NCBI RefSeq assembly: GCF_007830295.1
Contig: NZ_VLKC01000001.1
Location: forward strand, 391,773-455,772
Length of the DNA stretch: 64,000 nucleotides
Direction: 5' to 3'
DNA from: Sporomusa sp. KB1
GTDB lineage: Bacteria; Bacillota; Negativicutes; Sporomusales; Sporomusaceae
The translations under genes and the position numbers were made by a program. Each line of letters starts with the position of its first letter. Positions within the stretch are counted from its first letter, which is position 1. Of the stretch, positions 63,158-64,000 are shown one piece after another. The notes below the pieces were generated by a model, which searched no databases, was not told the DNA's origin, and saw nothing but the letters and a program-made list of their open reading frames with translations.

Positions 63158-63736
63158 ATGGCAATATCAAAAGAAAAAAGCCAGCAAATACAAGCGGAAC
63201 GCCGTAAACAGATTCTTGACACGGCATTAGTTCTATTTGACGAAAAAGGATATGTTAATACACGCGTAAGTGACATTGCAGATATGATTGGGGTAAGCAA
63301 AGCTCTTGTGTTTAAGTATTTTCCGGCAAAAGTGGATATTTTTATTGCCATTACGGAATATATAGAGTCTTGCTTAATAGAAGTTTTAAGTGGCCCTACT
63401 CCAACAGATTCATTGAAAAATTTCGGACTTAGGCTTACTTCTACGACAGAAGACTATATACCACCTATGAGAATCTATATAGCTACTTTCATAAGGGGAG
63501 AGCTTCCCATAGAAATGAAGGAGAATTTTCTTCGCGATAATTTTGCAAAACAATGGATAACTCCTATCATTAAAAAAGGACAAGCTACCGGTGAATTTCG
63601 TGAAGGCGACCCGCAAGAACTTGCCGATGCCTTTTGGCTTTATATGTTTGGAGCAGTTGCAAATTATATTCACAACCGTAATAATGCAGCGTATATGCCC
63701 GATATTGATATTCCCCTTAGAATGCTGAAAAAGTAG
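63158..63736 (+). CDS. TetR-family regulator
   Basis: This 192-residue regulator has the TetR N-terminal domain: ILDTALVLFDEKGYVNTRVS followed by DIADMIGVSKALVFKYFPAK. The C-terminal ligand domain starts near residue 75. The ATG follows AGGTGA. It is divergent from the SnoaL/EthD/ene-reductase cluster and is the natural partner of the two operators in between, so it probably represses the cluster until a substrate binds. Confidence 0.9.
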   Translation: MAISKEKSQQIQAERRKQILDTALVLFDEKGYVNTRVSDIADMIGVSKALVFKYFPAKVDIFIAITEYIESCLIEVLSGPTPTDSLKNFGLRLTSTTEDYIPPMRIYIATFIRGELPIEMKENFLRDNFAKQWITPIIKKGQATGEFREGDPQELADAFWLYMFGAVANYIHNRNNAAYMPDIDIPLRMLKK

Positions 63737-63767
63737 TAGAAGAGGAAAACTACTATTTGGTTAAAGT

Positions 63768-63812
63768 AAAGGACGGCTCTGGATTTGTATTCTCATCCAG
63801 AGCCGTCCTTTT
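63768..63812 (+). terminator. Strong terminator after tetR
   Basis: An ~18-bp stem AAAGGACGGCTCTGGAT / ATCCAGAGCCGTCCTTTT with a 9-nt loop. It also faces the convergent gene entering from the right. Confidence 0.92.
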
Positions 63813-63840
63813 GCTGTTGCCTCCGATTATATTTTATCAA

Positions 63841-64000
63841 TTAAAGTCGTGTTCTGTGGAATGTCTTCTTAAACGCTTCTTCATCCATATTTTCCATACT
63901 GCATTTCAGCGTTTCGATCATCTTTTTTTTATCTCTGCCCAAAAATCCGGCGATTGGCGTGGCGTTCAGGACGTGGTTTGCCCAGAGATACGTCCCCGGC
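63841..64000 (-). CDS. C-terminal 52 residues of an unidentified gene
   Basis: The minus frame entering from the right edge reads GTYLWANHVLNATPIAGFLG, then RDKKKMIETLKCSM and EEAFKKTFHRTRL before a TAA at 63843-63841. It is open to the window end. No family is recognised from this fragment. It converges on the tetR terminator. Confidence 0.6.
   Translation of the reverse strand, partial: PGTYLWANHVLNATPIAGFLGRDKKKMIETLKCSMENMDEEAFKKTFHRTRL

Overview
The window looks like chromosomal DNA of a strictly anaerobic, low-to-mid GC Firmicute. Sporomusaceae/Negativicutes or Clostridia are the best guesses, but this is inferred from gene content, since no rRNA or other phylogenetic marker is present. 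Shine-Dalgarno sites are strong, and the anaerobic enzymes include a [NiFe] hydrogenase, a glycyl-radical lyase, a four-subunit 2-oxoacid:ferredoxin oxidoreductase, many flavodoxins and clostridial ene-reductases. I saw no tRNA, rRNA or CRISPR array.

Layout. 1-2.5 kb: end of a [NiFe] hydrogenase operon whose small subunit lacks the usual first two proximal-cluster cysteines, then a small ferritin-like protein. 4.1-12.8 kb: a minus-strand organosulfonate operon. In transcription order it holds a GntR/HutC regulator, a taurine:pyruvate aminotransferase, an M20 amidohydrolase, an isethionate sulfite-lyase (IslA type, all recalled catalytic residues conserved), a YtcJ-like amidohydrolase and a sulfonate-binding lipoprotein. 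Upstream of the regulator lies a decayed remnant of a glycyl-radical activase, probably the former islB. 12.9-20.8 kb: a scar-rich stretch with remnants of the activase, a DNA glycosylase, an AbiEii nucleotidyltransferase and a FadR-type regulator, a group of small resistance-like enzymes, and an intact IS256-family element with 9-bp target duplications. 21-26.7 kb: a PHP phosphoesterase, then a sigma-54 activator divergent from the porGDAB-type operon, which has an excellent -24/-12 promoter.

27-47.6 kb: a redox island. It combines flavodoxins (cytosolic, lipoprotein and membrane-fused), an aldo-keto reductase, carboxymuconolactone-decarboxylase-like proteins, cupins, esterases and a Tat-exported DUF362 protein. 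Many of these normally cytosolic families carry export signals here. Two regulatory codes are visible: a ~38-bp operator in a fixed orientation upstream of at least four genes (candidate partner: the AraC/YqhC-like regulator at 37.3 kb), and at least four MerR-type promoters with 19-bp or near-19-bp spacers whose regulator is not in the window. A ~200-bp piece of the araC 3' end is duplicated at 27.0-27.2 kb.

48-64 kb: an ene-reductase/Fe-S cluster, a MarR gene with a frameshift, a TetR-DUF2115 pair divergent from azlCD, further flavodoxin, AEC-transporter, DUF2284 and MocR genes, and finally a TetR-controlled cluster of SnoaL-like, EthD-like and BaiH/FldZ-like proteins preceded by two identical palindromic operators. 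The density of broken genes (about 15) is high. Several breaks are single-base events, so some could be sequencing errors.
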